From Ga0077555 sp046154645 (lineage in GTDB: Bacteria > Pseudomonadota > Alphaproteobacteria > Rhizobiales > Hyphomicrobiaceae), in contig JBJXDZ010000114.1 of NCBI GenBank assembly GCA_046154645.1, forward strand, positions 38,066-102,065: a stretch of 64,000 bases of DNA. The letters are read 5' to 3'. The notes under the pieces are model-generated. The model saw only the letters and a list, made by a program, of their open reading frames with translations. It did no database searches and was not told the DNA's origin. Position numbers and translations under genes: made by a program. This document shows, piece after piece, positions 1 through 10,634 of this stretch (its first letter is position 1; every line of letters starts with the position of its first letter).

Positions 1-1160
<1,160 letters not shown>

Positions 1161-1356
1161 CGAACATCTCCTCGACTCTCGCTGCGAGCTGGCTGGATCT
1201 TGCTGCCCTGCAGAGTGACGCCTTTCACCCGGTGCAGCAAGATGCAACAGTCGCGAGCCGATTGCTGCCTGGCGATGCATCTTGGATTGCGGTTTGCATC
1301 TGGTCGATGGACAATGCTGGCTGACGGATGAATGGCTGCAGCATGGGGATCACGAC

Positions 1357-1884
1357 ATGAGCCGGTTGTTCGGGGACATGCGCCAGATGGGCATCGTCGT
1401 ACGCGATCTCGACGTGGCACTCCGCCATTGGGTCGACGTCTGCGGTGTCGGCCCCTGGTTCGTCACCGACCGGCTGGGCTTCACCTCCTTCAGCTATCGT
1501 GGTACCGCGCACAACGATATTCATGTTGCCGCTGCCTTCGCCAACTCCGGCGATGTGCAGATCGAACTCATCCAGCAGAAGTGCCAAACGCCATCCATGT
1601 ACATGGACTTCCTGGCAACCGGCCGTGAAGGCGTGCAGCACTGGTCAAGCTGGCCTTCGAACTATGACGAAAACTACAGCCGCGCCCGCGCCGCCGGCTA
1701 CGAGGTTGGCCAGGAAGGCGCCAGCAACCGTGGCCGCTTTGTCTATTTTCTCAAGGAAGCACATGCCGGCACCGTCATCGAGATGGCCGAGATGACACCC
1801 GCCCGCCGCGTTGCCTTCGACCTTATCCGCAACGCCGCCCGCGGATGGGACGGCACCCAACCGACCCGGCCGATGCCAACTTGA
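1357..1884 (+). CDS. VOC-family (glyoxalase-fold) protein
   Basis: A 175-residue protein starting MSRLFGDMRQMGIVVRDLD. The opening strand-helix pattern (MGIVVRDLDVALRHWVDVCG) is that of a vicinal-oxygen-chelate module. The C-terminal half ends in a GTVIEMAEM-type strand carrying a metal-ligand Glu. Members include glyoxalase I, ring-cleavage dioxygenases and methylmalonyl-CoA epimerase; the substrate here cannot be read from sequence. I chose the ATG at 1357 because residues upstream of it in the frame do not look like protein and overlap the divergent beta-oxidation promoter region. A strong intrinsic terminator follows the stop codon immediately, so it is probably transcribed alone. Confidence 0.82.
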   Translation: MSRLFGDMRQMGIVVRDLDVALRHWVDVCGVGPWFVTDRLGFTSFSYRGTAHNDIHVAAAFANSGDVQIELIQQKCQTPSMYMDFLATGREGVQHWSSWPSNYDENYSRARAAGYEVGQEGASNRGRFVYFLKEAHAGTVIEMAEMTPARRVAFDLIRNAARGWDGTQPTRPMPT

Positions 1885-1890
1885 ATGCTG

Positions 1891-1917
1891 TGGCCCAGCG
1901 ATGGGCCATTTTTTTTG
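1891..1917 (+). terminator. Intrinsic terminator after the VOC gene
   Basis: The arms TGGCCCA (1891-1897) and TGGGCCA (1902-1908) enclose a 4-nt loop and are followed by a run of eight to nine T. It lies 7 bp after the stop codon and is one of the clearest rho-independent terminators in the window. Confidence 0.9.
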
Positions 1918-1962
1918 TCCACCTGCCTCATCGTTGAGCAAACAATCTCCAGGGGAATTCCG

Positions 1963-2865
1963 ATGACCAATTGCATTCACGATCATGGTCGCTGGGGCAC
2001 GGCTGACCAGATCGGCGCTGGTCACCTGCTGACGCCGGCGCGCACGCTGGCGGCGCTGCAGAGCGTCCGCGACGGGAAAATCTTCGATCTGAGCCACACC
2101 ATCGAGATTGGCGCGCCACGCATTGCCCCCAACCAGACCCCCTATCTCATGCAGACCGGCCCGACATCGCGCGGCTCCATTCGCCGTCGCCGGAAAATGG
2201 GCGCCACCAACGACGCTGGCTCCAATCTCGAGCGCATGGAATTGACCACCCACGTCGGCACCCACATCGACTCGCTCGGCCACTTCACCTTTGGCGACCG
2301 CATGCACGGCGGCTACAGCGCTGACCTGACGGTCGACGATTTCGGCTTGCTCAATCTCGGCATCGAGCACTGCCCGCCCATGGTCACGCGCGGCATCTGC
2401 CTTGATGTGTCCACGCTCGATGGCACCGATCATCTGGCCCCAGGACGCGCCGTTACAAGAGAGGACCTTACCAAGGCCCTGAACACGGCAGCCTTGAAGA
2501 TCCAACCCGGCGATGTCGTCTGCATCAAAACCGGCTGGGGCAAGCATTTCATGAAGGACAATGACCGCTACGTCGCGGGCGAGCCCGGCATCGACCTGGA
2601 AGCCGCCAAATGGCTTGCCGCGCAGGACGTGGTGGCCATTGGCGCCGACAACATGGCCCTGGAAGTTCTGCCCGGCACCAATCACCCGGAATTGATCATG
2701 CCGGTGCACCAGTTCCTTCTCGCCGAAGCCGGTGTCTACATCATCGAGAACATGGCTCTCGACGATGTGCTCGCAGGCGGCGCCCATTCGTTTTGCTTCA
2801 TGCTTTCGGCCGTGAAGTTCAAGGGTGCAACGGGTTGTCCCGTCCGTCCTCTGGCCATCGTTTGA
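1963..2865 (+). CDS. Cyclase-family metal-dependent hydrolase (kynurenine formamidase-like fold)
   Basis: A 300-residue protein starting MTNCIHDHGRWGTADQ. It carries the signature of the putative cyclase family: DLSHTIEIG near the N-terminus and THVGTHIDSLGHF around residue 110, whose His and Asp residues bind the metal. Members hydrolyse amide or lactone bonds; the best known is kynurenine formamidase, but this 300-residue subclass (with a long N-terminal extension) is usually of unknown substrate. The ATG at 1963 follows an AGGGGAATT ribosome-binding site. The MFS gene begins 11 bp downstream, so the two are likely co-transcribed, suggesting uptake and hydrolysis of one small organic compound. 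Confidence 0.88.
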   Translation: MTNCIHDHGRWGTADQIGAGHLLTPARTLAALQSVRDGKIFDLSHTIEIGAPRIAPNQTPYLMQTGPTSRGSIRRRRKMGATNDAGSNLERMELTTHVGTHIDSLGHFTFGDRMHGGYSADLTVDDFGLLNLGIEHCPPMVTRGICLDVSTLDGTDHLAPGRAVTREDLTKALNTAALKIQPGDVVCIKTGWGKHFMKDNDRYVAGEPGIDLEAAKWLAAQDVVAIGADNMALEVLPGTNHPELIMPVHQFLLAEAGVYIIENMALDDVLAGGAHSFCFMLSAVKFKGATGCPVRPLAIV

Positions 2866-2876
2866 GGCAGCGGCGG

Positions 2877-4118
2877 ATGACATCGACGAGCCGCTCCGCC
2901 TCCCTGATCGTGCCCATATTTGCGACGCTTTATGCGATGGGCTTCACCAACCTGTTCCTGCGCTCGAGCCTCGGCGTTCTGGCGCCGAGCTTGACCGCGG
3001 AGATGTCGCTGTCGCCGGAGATGCTGTCCACTGTCGCCAGCTCATTCTTCTTTGCCTATGCCGTCATGCAGCTGCCGACCGGCATCCTCCTCGATCGCCT
3101 GGGGCCGCGCCGCACGCTCGGCGGCATGCTGCTGTTCACGACGGCTGGTGCGGCCATATTTGCCGCAGCCCAGAGCGCCGAAATGCTCATTCTGGGTCGC
3201 ATCCTGATGGGGATCGGATGTGCCGGCACGTTCACCGGAGCCTTCTATGTGCTCAACATGTGGCTGCCGCCAGACCGCTTGGTTGTGCAAACCGGCGCGG
3301 TGAACAGCTTCTCGGCGCTTGGGACACTCTGCTCGGCCACGCCACTTGCCCTCCTGATCGCCTGGATCGGCTGGCGATCGAGCTATTGGGTCTTTACGGG
3401 TTTTGTGGCCCTGTTGACCATCGCCATGCTGGTGCTCATGCGCGATGCCGCGCCGGGCAAGGACGTGTCATCGTCGAAGTCGGAAAGCATTTCGGAGTTG
3501 CTGGCCGGTGTCCGCGAAGCCGCCCGTCAACCCAGCATGTGGCGCCTGCTCGTCGTCGGCCTGCCGATGTCGGCGGCATCCACGATCGTCGGCGCCTGGG
3601 GCGCGCCATTCCTGAAGGACGTCTATGGCCTCGACGGCGTCAGCCGCGGCAACGTCCTGCTCGGCGTCGGCGCCTGCAGTATCGCCGGTCATTTTCTCTA
3701 TGGTCATGTGGCGCGCTACGTCAATTCGATCCGCAATGTCATCCTGGCCGGCAGCGTGCTGATCACGGCGGCAACGGGCACCATCGCTTTCACGCCGGGG
3801 CTGCCGCTGTGGGCAGTGAGCGCCCTGTTCTGCCTGATCGGTCTCGCGTCGGCCTATCCAACACTCGCCCATGCCCACACCCGCGGCCTCGTTCCGTCAC
3901 ATCTCGTGGGCCGCGGCGTATCGGTGACCAATCTCGGCATCATGCTGGCGATTGCCCTTTCGCAATTGGCCTTCGGTTGGATCGTCGGCGCTTTTCCAGC
4001 CGTTGCCGGCGTGCCCCCAGAGGTTGGCTATCGCTGGGCCTTTGCGGCGCAGGCGCTGATGGCCATTGCAGCCATCGCTGTTTATGCTCCCATCCGAGAT
4101 GCGCGACCGCGGGGATGA
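2877..4118 (+). CDS. Major facilitator superfamily transporter
   Basis: A 413-residue integral membrane protein with about 12 hydrophobic segments. The loop after the second segment reads LLDRLGPRRTLGGM, the MFS A-motif (G-x-L-a-D-r-x-G-x-r-x-x-l). It resembles the nitrate/sugar-phosphate or ACS-type branch, but the substrate is not determined. The ATG at 2877 lies 11 bp after the cyclase stop codon and a GAGGCAGCGG sequence can serve as ribosome-binding site. The stop codon at 4116-4118 abuts the stop of the convergent aldo/keto reductase gene with no intervening base. Confidence 0.88.
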   Translation: MTSTSRSASLIVPIFATLYAMGFTNLFLRSSLGVLAPSLTAEMSLSPEMLSTVASSFFFAYAVMQLPTGILLDRLGPRRTLGGMLLFTTAGAAIFAAAQSAEMLILGRILMGIGCAGTFTGAFYVLNMWLPPDRLVVQTGAVNSFSALGTLCSATPLALLIAWIGWRSSYWVFTGFVALLTIAMLVLMRDAAPGKDVSSSKSESISELLAGVREAARQPSMWRLLVVGLPMSAASTIVGAWGAPFLKDVYGLDGVSRGNVLLGVGACSIAGHFLYGHVARYVNSIRNVILAGSVLITAATGTIAFTPGLPLWAVSALFCLIGLASAYPTLAHAHTRGLVPSHLVGRGVSVTNLGIMLAIALSQLAFGWIVGAFPAVAGVPPEVGYRWAFAAQALMAIAAIAVYAPIRDARPRG

Positions 4119-5063
4119 CTACATCCCGTCCCACACTGCTGCCAAGCGCTGACGGCCCTTGGCATCGGGCATGACACCACTGCCGGCGGCAACGTTGTCG
4201 CGCATGTGCTCCGCCTTCGACGTGCCCGGTATGACGCACGTGACAGCGGGATGCGAGACGATGAACTTCAGGAACAGTTGCCCCCAGCTCGCTATACCCA
4301 TCTCTGCTGCCCAGTCTGGCAATGGCTTGCCCTTTACCTTCCGGAAGTGGGCGCCTTGCCCGAACGGCTGATTAATGATCGTCGCCACGCCCTTCTCGGC
4401 GCACAGCGGCAACAGCCGATCGTCGGCTGCGCGCACGCCAATTGAATGCACGAGTTGCACCACATCGATCTTCTCGGCCCGGATGACTGCCGCCAGATCA
4501 TCCAGCGACGACACCGTGTAATGCGTGATGCCGATGGCGCGCACCCGGCCCTCGTCCTTCCATTTGCGCAGTGTCTTCAGGTGCGTGCGCCAATCCACGA
4601 GATTGTGGATCTGGATCAGGTCGATGGTCTTGCCGGCCTGCATCTTGGCCATTGAGGCCTGCATCTGCGCGGTGCCGGCCGCCTCACCTGTCGTCCACAC
4701 CTTGGTGGCGAGATACGCCTTGTCGCGCGCCTGCATCTGCTGGAGCAGCGTGCCCGTGATCGCCTCCGCGCGGCCGTACATCGGCGAGCTGTCGATCATG
4801 CGCCCACCCGCCTTGAACAGCACATCGAGCACCTCGCGCCGTTGCGCCAATTCCTCAGCCGTGCCCTCGACGTCGAACACCTGCCATGTGCCGAGCCCGA
4901 TCACCGGCATGTCTTCGCCGGTCGCCACAATCTTACGCGTCAGCATGCTGGCTCCTTGTTGTGGGGCTTGCGCGCCGCTGGTGCCCCCGCCAAGCCACGG
5001 CGATATGGCCGTGGCAACGGCGGCAGCTGCAAACGCGCGGCGTTGGATAGGATCGCCACTCAC
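4119..5063 (-). CDS. Aldo/keto reductase with Tat-type signal peptide
   Basis: A 314-residue protein using a GTG start at 5063 that overlaps the TGA of the upstream hydrolase gene (GTGA overlap), typical of translational coupling. The N-terminus carries paired arginines (QRRAFAAAAVATA) before a hydrophobic stretch, so it is probably Tat-exported. A second start 35 residues in (MLTRKIVATGEDMPVIGLGT) would give a cytosolic form. The (beta/alpha)8 aldo/keto reductase residues are present: Asp and Tyr in MIDSSPMYGRAEAI, Lys in ATKVWT, His in IQIHNLVDW. The NADPH site lies near CVIPGTSKAEHM. Substrate unknown; the pairing with an MBL hydrolase suggests a shared catabolic step. Confidence 0.88.
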   Translation of the reverse strand: MSGDPIQRRAFAAAAVATAISPWLGGGTSGAQAPQQGASMLTRKIVATGEDMPVIGLGTWQVFDVEGTAEELAQRREVLDVLFKAGGRMIDSSPMYGRAEAITGTLLQQMQARDKAYLATKVWTTGEAAGTAQMQASMAKMQAGKTIDLIQIHNLVDWRTHLKTLRKWKDEGRVRAIGITHYTVSSLDDLAAVIRAEKIDVVQLVHSIGVRAADDRLLPLCAEKGVATIINQPFGQGAHFRKVKGKPLPDWAAEMGIASWGQLFLKFIVSHPAVTCVIPGTSKAEHMRDNVAAGSGVMPDAKGRQRLAAVWDGM

Positions 5064-5923
5064 GCCTGCGCTCCGATCAGCATCTTGTAGGCCTCGCCAT
5101 CGCGCACGATTCGACCCGCCGTCGGGCCAGCGAAATGCGTGCCGATCACCAGCACGGGCTTGTCCGCCAGTTCCGCAAACACACGCCGCCGGGTCGCAGC
5201 CGCCGCAGCCTTGTCGAAATCGGCGGTCGAGGCCCAGTCGAGGCGCGCCATCTGGCAGGGATGGTGCGCGAAATCGCCCGTGATCAGCGCTTCTTTTCCC
5301 TTCGAAGATATGCGCACACTGCAATGGCCGGGCGAATGACCCAGCGTCGGCACCAGCGACACCTCCTCACACAGCCGATGCTCCACCTCGACCAGCTCCG
5401 CCAGTCCCGCCTCCATGATCGGCGTCACGCTGTCGGCCATGACGTGCGGCATGTCCTCACGCGCGGTCTGGCGGCTCCAATGCTCGTACTCGAGACGGCC
5501 GAACAGATAGCGCGCGTTGGGAAACGTCGGCTCCCACTTGCCTTCGACCAGCATCGTATTCCAGCCCACGTGATCGACATGCAGGTGCGTGCACAGCACC
5601 GTATCGATGGTTTCGCGGCCAAACCCCGCCTCGGCCAGATCGGCGAGAAAGCGGCCCTGCCGGTCGTTCCAGGTGGGAATGCGCCGGTTCTTCTTGTCGT
5701 TGCCGAGACACGTGTCGACGATGATGCGCTTGGTCGGTGTCTCGACGATCAGGGCGTGGATGCTCATCTTCAGCTTGCCCATCTCGTCAGCGAAATGCGG
5801 GATCAGCCACGAGATCCCGCGCACGGCTTCCGGCGCCGCGTCGGGCAGGATGAACCGGCTGCCGCCCGTGGTCTCGATCTCCACGATCTTGGTCACCGTC
5901 ACGTCGCCGATGGTCCACTTCAT
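5060..5923 (-). CDS. MBL-fold metallo-hydrolase
   Basis: A 287-residue protein starting MKWTIGDVTVTKIVEIE at 5923. The metal-binding motif reads CTHLHVDHVGW (H-x-H-x-D-H), followed by further ligands in TLGHSPGHCSV and ALITGDFAHHP. These place it in the metallo-beta-lactamase superfamily, near the lactonase/AhlD-like branch in overall length. It may be a lactonase or another ester hydrolase; the substrate is not readable. It shares its last bases with the start of the aldo/keto reductase, so the two form an operon. Confidence 0.9.
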   Translation of the reverse strand: MKWTIGDVTVTKIVEIETTGGSRFILPDAAPEAVRGISWLIPHFADEMGKLKMSIHALIVETPTKRIIVDTCLGNDKKNRRIPTWNDRQGRFLADLAEAGFGRETIDTVLCTHLHVDHVGWNTMLVEGKWEPTFPNARYLFGRLEYEHWSRQTAREDMPHVMADSVTPIMEAGLAELVEVEHRLCEEVSLVPTLGHSPGHCSVRISSKGKEALITGDFAHHPCQMARLDWASTADFDKAAAAATRRRVFAELADKPVLVIGTHFAGPTAGRIVRDGEAYKMLIGAQA

Positions 5924-6066
5924 GACCGTCTCCCTGCTGATCCTGCCCGGCCAACTGTAACAGCGATTTACCGCTTGCAAATCTCAGTTCAGACGCGCTG
6001 TCATCGAACTGAGGACAACACAGTCCTGCCTGATTGCGGCCATGCAACCCATGCTATGTTCCACCA

Positions 6067-8556
6067 ATGTCCACGAATCGCAAACCCACAGCGAGCCGCC
6101 AGCCGGTCGCGCCCGAATCCGAGGCGCCCGTTGATGATGTGCCGTTCGACCTGCCCGAGGCCCCTCGACTAGAGCGCCCGGAGCCGCCGCGAGCCGTTCG
6201 CGCCGAGCCGGCACCACCGCCGCCCGCCCGCCGCTCCATCTCCGAGCGTGCCATGGTCGTTGCCCGCGAAGCGACCGCCGTGGTGCCCTATCTGGACAGC
6301 CTCAACCCGGAGCAGCGCCGGGCCGTCGAGACGCTGGATGGTCCGGTTCTCGTGCTCGCCGGTGCCGGCACCGGCAAGACCAAGGTGCTCACGACCCGCA
6401 TCGCCCACATTCTTGCCACGAAGCGCGCCTTCCCATCGCAAGTGTTGGCCGTCACCTTCACGAACAAGGCCGCCCGCGAGATGAAGGAGCGCATCGGTCA
6501 TCTCGTTGGCGGCGCCGTCGAGGGCATGCCGTGGCTCGGCACCTTCCACGCCATCGGCGTCAAGATCCTGCGTCGGCATCATGAGCTGGTCGGCCTCAAG
6601 TCTGGTTTCACCATTCTCGATATGGACGACCAACTGCGGCTCCTGAAGCAGGTGGTCGAGGCCGCCAAGCTCGACAAGGATCGCTGGCCGGCGCGGCAAT
6701 TGGCCAACCTGATCGACAGCTGGAAGAACCGCGGCATCGTGCCCGAAAAGGTGCCCAAGGCCGAAGCCTTCGCTTTCGCCAATGGCAAGGGCGCCGAGCT
6801 CTATGCGGCCTACCAGCAACGGTTGAAAGAGCTCAACGCCACCGATTTCGGTGACCTGCTGCTCGAATGCATTCGCTTGTTCACCGAGCACCCCGATGTG
6901 CTCGCTGACTATCACCGCCGCTTCCGCTTTATCCTGGTCGACGAGTATCAGGATACCAACGTTGCCCAATATCTTTGGCTGCGCTTGCTGGCCCAGGGAT
7001 CGCCCAACGTTTGCTGCGTCGGCGACGAAGACCAATCGATCTACGGATGGCGCGGCGCCGAGATCGACAACATCCTGCGCTTCGACAAGGATTTCCCTGG
7101 CGCCACCGTTGTGCGCCTCGAACGCAACTATCGCTCGACCGGGCACATCCTGGCCACCGCTTCGGGTCTCATCGCCAAGAACAAGAGCCGCCTCGGCAAG
7201 ACGCTCTTCACCGATGGCGAGATGGGCACCCCGTGCTCGGTCACCGGCGTGTGGGACGACGAGGAGGAAGCGCGCACCATCGGCGATGCCATCGAGGGCC
7301 TGAAGAAGAGCGGCCACAAGCTCAACCAGATTGCCATTCTCGTCCGCGCCTCGTTCCAGATGCGCGTGCTCGAAGATCGCTTCGTCACGCTGGGCCTGCC
7401 TTATCGCGTCATTGGCGGCCCGCGCTTCTATGAGCGCCAGGAAATCAAGGACGCCATTGCTTACCTCGAAGTTACCGCCAATCCTGCCAACGACCTGAAG
7501 TTCGAGCGCATCGTCAACGTGCCCAAGCGCGGTCTCGGCGACACCACGGTCAAGCGGATTCACGATCTGGCGCGCGCGCGCGGCGTCCCCATGGCGCAGG
7601 CCGCCTCCGAGATGATCGGCACCGACGAACTCGCCGGCAAGGCGCGGCGCTCGCTGTCGGATCTGCTGCACGCCTTCGGCCGCTGGCGCGATCAGCTCGC
7701 CAGCATGAAGCACACCGAGCTCGCCGAATTGATCCTCGATGAGTCCGGCTACACCGCCATGTGGCAAGCCGACAAGAGCCCGCAAGCCCAGTCCCGCCTG
7801 GAGAACTTGAAGGAACTCGTACGCTTCATGCACCAGTTCGACACGCTCGCCGGCTTCCTCGAGCATGTGTCACTGGTGATGGACACCGAGACTGGGGACG
7901 ATGGCGATCGCGTCTCGATCATGACCCTGCACGCGGCCAAAGGGCTGGAGTTCGACACCGTCTTCCTGCCCGGCTGGGAAGAAGGCCTCTTCCCACATCA
8001 GCGCAGCCTCGATGAATCGGGGCTGGCTGGATTGGAGGAGGAGCGCCGTCTCGCCTACGTCGGCATCACGCGTGCGCGCAAATCCGCACGCCTCTCGTTC
8101 GCCCAGAACCGCCGCACGCGCGGCCTCTATCAGTCGGCGACACCTTCGCGTTTCATCGATGAGCTGCCGGAGGACAACGTCGAGGTGACCGAGGCCAAAT
8201 CACCGTTCGGCTCGACCTACTCGAATTTCGGCCGTGCCAATCCTTACGGCACCAGCCGCTTCGACGATGCGCCGGCCCCATTCCGCTCAAACTATGAAAC
8301 CCCAGGCTGGCAGCGCGCCAAGCAGACCTGGAAGACACAGGCGCAGCCGTCGTCCCGGCGAGGTCCCGCCACCATCGAGGGTGAACTTGTGGCATCGTCA
8401 TCCAGCGACAGCTGCGATTTTGAGATCGGCGATCGCGTGCAGCATGCGCGCTTCGGCGGCGGCACGGTCGCCGAGGTCGACGGCAACAAGCTCACGATCG
8501 CGTTCGATTCAGGCGACAGGAAGCGGGTTGTCGCGAGTTTTCTGGCCAAGGCCTGA
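6067..8556 (+). CDS. uvrD: ATP-dependent DNA helicase UvrD/PcrA type
   Basis: An 829-residue superfamily 1A helicase. After a low-complexity N-terminal tail of about 75 residues rich in Pro, Arg and Glu, the core begins YLDSLNPEQRRAVE (Q-motif region). Walker A is GAGTGKTK (99-106) and motif II is VDEYQDTN near residue 293. Motif III GDEDQSIYGWRGA, the VSIMTLHAAKGLEF segment and the YVGITRARKSARL motif VI follow. The extreme C-terminus (GDRVQHARFGGGTVAEVDG) is the Tudor-like PcrA/UvrD tail that contacts partners such as RNA polymerase. It acts in nucleotide excision and mismatch repair and clears replication blocks. Start chosen at the ATG that precedes a typical hydrophilic tail. Confidence 0.95.
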   Translation: MSTNRKPTASRQPVAPESEAPVDDVPFDLPEAPRLERPEPPRAVRAEPAPPPPARRSISERAMVVAREATAVVPYLDSLNPEQRRAVETLDGPVLVLAGAGTGKTKVLTTRIAHILATKRAFPSQVLAVTFTNKAAREMKERIGHLVGGAVEGMPWLGTFHAIGVKILRRHHELVGLKSGFTILDMDDQLRLLKQVVEAAKLDKDRWPARQLANLIDSWKNRGIVPEKVPKAEAFAFANGKGAELYAAYQQRLKELNATDFGDLLLECIRLFTEHPDVLADYHRRFRFILVDEYQDTNVAQYLWLRLLAQGSPNVCCVGDEDQSIYGWRGAEIDNILRFDKDFPGATVVRLERNYRSTGHILATASGLIAKNKSRLGKTLFTDGEMGTPCSVTGVWDDEEEARTIGDAIEGLKKSGHKLNQIAILVRASFQMRVLEDRFVTLGLPYRVIGGPRFYERQEIKDAIAYLEVTANPANDLKFERIVNVPKRGLGDTTVKRIHDLARARGVPMAQAASEMIGTDELAGKARRSLSDLLHAFGRWRDQLASMKHTELAELILDESGYTAMWQADKSPQAQSRLENLKELVRFMHQFDTLAGFLEHVSLVMDTETGDDGDRVSIMTLHAAKGLEFDTVFLPGWEEGLFPHQRSLDESGLAGLEEERRLAYVGITRARKSARLSFAQNRRTRGLYQSATPSRFIDELPEDNVEVTEAKSPFGSTYSNFGRANPYGTSRFDDAPAPFRSNYETPGWQRAKQTWKTQAQPSSRRGPATIEGELVASSSSDSCDFEIGDRVQHARFGGGTVAEVDGNKLTIAFDSGDRKRVVASFLAKA

Positions 8557-8732
8557 GTGCGGCGAGGCGCTGGCCAGGGCACCGATAACCCGCTTCAATT
8601 CGAGACATTCGATTGATAGTCTGTTCAGTATGTCTTTTAGGGTAAGATTTAATTTCCTCAGTTAGTTTCTGCCTCAACCCGGACGGAGCAACCAGCCGGG
8701 ATGCGTCAAACAGAACAATCGAGGCAGGGACA

Positions 8733-9266
8733 ATGAGTGTTGCAATGAAGATGGTGCGCCACGGCGCGCCTGTCACCCAAGAGCGTGCGCCCGTTCCGCA
8801 GGACGAGGCCTTCCGCGCCGAGTATCTCCAAGGTCTCCGACTGATCGAGCGTTTGCATCGTCTGCTGCTCGACGTCATCAAGGATGAGTTTGATCGCCAA
8901 GGCGGCGCCGAGCTCAACAGCGTGCAGGCGCTGTTGCTCTACAACATCGGCGAAGGCGAGTTGACCGCGGGCGAACTGAAGACGCGCGGCTATTATCTCG
9001 GCTCGAATGTGTCCTACAATCTCAAGAAGCTCGTCGAGATGGGCTATCTGCACTACAAGCGGTCGGAGACGGACCGCCGCTCGGTGCGCGTCAGCCTGAC
9101 CGAGAAGGGCAAGGACGCCTGCGATATCGTGCAGGGACTCTACAAGCGCCAGATGAGCTCGCTGGAAGCCGTCGGACAGGTGAAGCACGACGACATGCAG
9201 TCGCTGAACAAGGCACTGGTTCGTCTCGAGCGCTTCTGGTCGGATCAGATCCGCTATCGCCTGTAA
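8733..9266 (+). CDS. ldtR: LdtR-type MarR-family transcriptional regulator
   Basis: A 177-residue winged-helix protein. The region ELNSVQALLLYNIGEGELTA through the recognition helix (GSNVSYNLKKLVEMGYL) and the wing (RSETDRRSVRVSLTEKG) is the MarR/MarR-like domain. The extended N-terminus and the phrase RGYYLGSNVSYNLKKL closely match what I know of LdtR, the regulator of an L,D-transpeptidase and osmotic-stress genes described in Rhizobiales such as Liberibacter and Sinorhizobium. No L,D-transpeptidase gene lies in this window, so it acts at a distance. The 176-bp gap upstream is relatively AT-rich and probably holds its promoter. Confidence 0.88.
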   Translation: MSVAMKMVRHGAPVTQERAPVPQDEAFRAEYLQGLRLIERLHRLLLDVIKDEFDRQGGAELNSVQALLLYNIGEGELTAGELKTRGYYLGSNVSYNLKKLVEMGYLHYKRSETDRRSVRVSLTEKGKDACDIVQGLYKRQMSSLEAVGQVKHDDMQSLNKALVRLERFWSDQIRYRL

Positions 9267-9378
9267 TCGGCAACCACGATCAAAACACCAAAGAGCATTG
9301 CAAAAATGCCGGGGGAAGGAGGGGTCGCGGGGGCGGCCTCTTCTGCTTTTCTGGCACGCATGCGGTGCGCAAGCCTGC

Positions 9379-10539
9379 TCAAGCTGGCACGGCTTTCCGT
9401 CCAACCCGGGCGCGGGCGATGATGGTCTTCATGATCTGCGCCGTGCCATCGCCGATCTCGAAGCCCATCACGTCGCGGAGACGCTGCTCCATGACTCCAC
9501 GGTCGTAGCCGCCATGCCCATGCGTCAGCAGGCACTGATGCACCGTGTCGAAGGCTAGCTTCGGTGCCCACCATTTGCACATGGCGGCCTCGGCGCTGTG
9601 CGGGTGGTTGTGATCCTTGAGCCAGAGCGCCTGGAAGCACAGGAGGCGCGCGGCCGTCACCTGGGTGTCAAAGTCGGCGAGAGGATGCGACACGCCTTGG
9701 TAGGCGGAAATCGGCCGGCCGAAGGCTTGGCGCTCGGCGGCATAGGACCAGGCCTCATCGAGGGCAGCGCGAGCGACGGCCAGCACCTGCAGCCCGATCA
9801 GGGCACGCGAAAAATCGAAGCCTTGCATGACCTGAACGAACCCTTGGCCTTCGCCCCCCAGGCGATGCGAGACGGGGACGTGCACGTCGGCGAAAAAGAT
9901 CGATCCGCGCCCGATGGCCCGCTGGCCATGGCAGTCGAAGCGGCTGCGCGAGATGCCGGCAAGGTCGAGCGGCACGAGCACGGCGGTGACGCCGCGCGCG
10001 CCGGAGCCGGGCTCGCCGGTGCGACCGAAGACGATGGCGGCGTCGGCCTGGTCGGCGGCGGAGATTGAAGTTTTTTCGCCATTGAGGATGTAATGGTCAC
10101 CCCGGCGCTCGATCCGAAGCTTGAGGTTGGCCGCATCAGAACCGCCAGAAGGCTCGGTCAGGGCCAAGGCTATCAGCGCGTCGCCGGTGACAATCCGCTT
10201 CAGCCAGGGCGCGACCTCCGCCGGCTCACCGTGGCCAGCAAGGATTTGTGCGTTCAGTGAGCCGAGCAGATTAACGTACGACATGGAGAGGTCGGCGCGC
10301 GCTATCTCCTCGTGAATGACACCGGCGGCGACGGCCGTGAGCCCCTGTCCGCCCATTGGCGCCGACAGCTCTGGGGCAATGAGACCAAGCGCGCCCATCT
10401 CCCGCATCACCCCCCGGTCAAGCAGCCGCGAGCGATCGCGGGCGAGATAGCCGGGCGCCACTTTCTCGGCGGCGAAGCGGCGAACCTGATCTGCAAGGGC
10501 CATAAGGTCGTCGTCGAGGTAAGGATTGGCCAAAGCCAT
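9379..10539 (-). CDS. Acyl-CoA dehydrogenase
   Basis: A 386-residue flavoprotein starting MALANPYLDDDLMALADQV. The family signatures are visible: LALTEPSGGSDAANLKLR (FAD and substrate-binding loop), YILNGEKTSIS, and the C-terminal helical part RQAFGRPISAYQGVSHPLAD with GHGGYDRGVMEQRLRDVMG near the end. It oxidises an acyl-CoA to the 2-enoyl-CoA, passing electrons to electron-transfer flavoprotein. The sequence YDRGVMEQRLRDV resembles cyclohexane-carboxylate or branched-chain acyl-CoA dehydrogenases, but specificity is not certain. It stands alone between the plus-strand ldtR and usp genes. Confidence 0.9.
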   Translation of the reverse strand: MALANPYLDDDLMALADQVRRFAAEKVAPGYLARDRSRLLDRGVMREMGALGLIAPELSAPMGGQGLTAVAAGVIHEEIARADLSMSYVNLLGSLNAQILAGHGEPAEVAPWLKRIVTGDALIALALTEPSGGSDAANLKLRIERRGDHYILNGEKTSISAADQADAAIVFGRTGEPGSGARGVTAVLVPLDLAGISRSRFDCHGQRAIGRGSIFFADVHVPVSHRLGGEGQGFVQVMQGFDFSRALIGLQVLAVARAALDEAWSYAAERQAFGRPISAYQGVSHPLADFDTQVTAARLLCFQALWLKDHNHPHSAEAAMCKWWAPKLAFDTVHQCLLTHGHGGYDRGVMEQRLRDVMGFEIGDGTAQIMKTIIARARVGRKAVPA

Positions 10540-10634
10540 GAACTCACTCCTGGGGTGGGCAGTTGGCGCCGGGTCGGCTCGCGGGTGTCGCCAAGTTGTT
10601 GCTCCAAGGCCACAAATCATGGCAGACTAACGGG

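Noticed and set aside
6169..7866. 565-codon minus-strand frame over uvrD
   Set aside because: It mirrors the helicase motifs of the plus strand and shows no protein family of its own.
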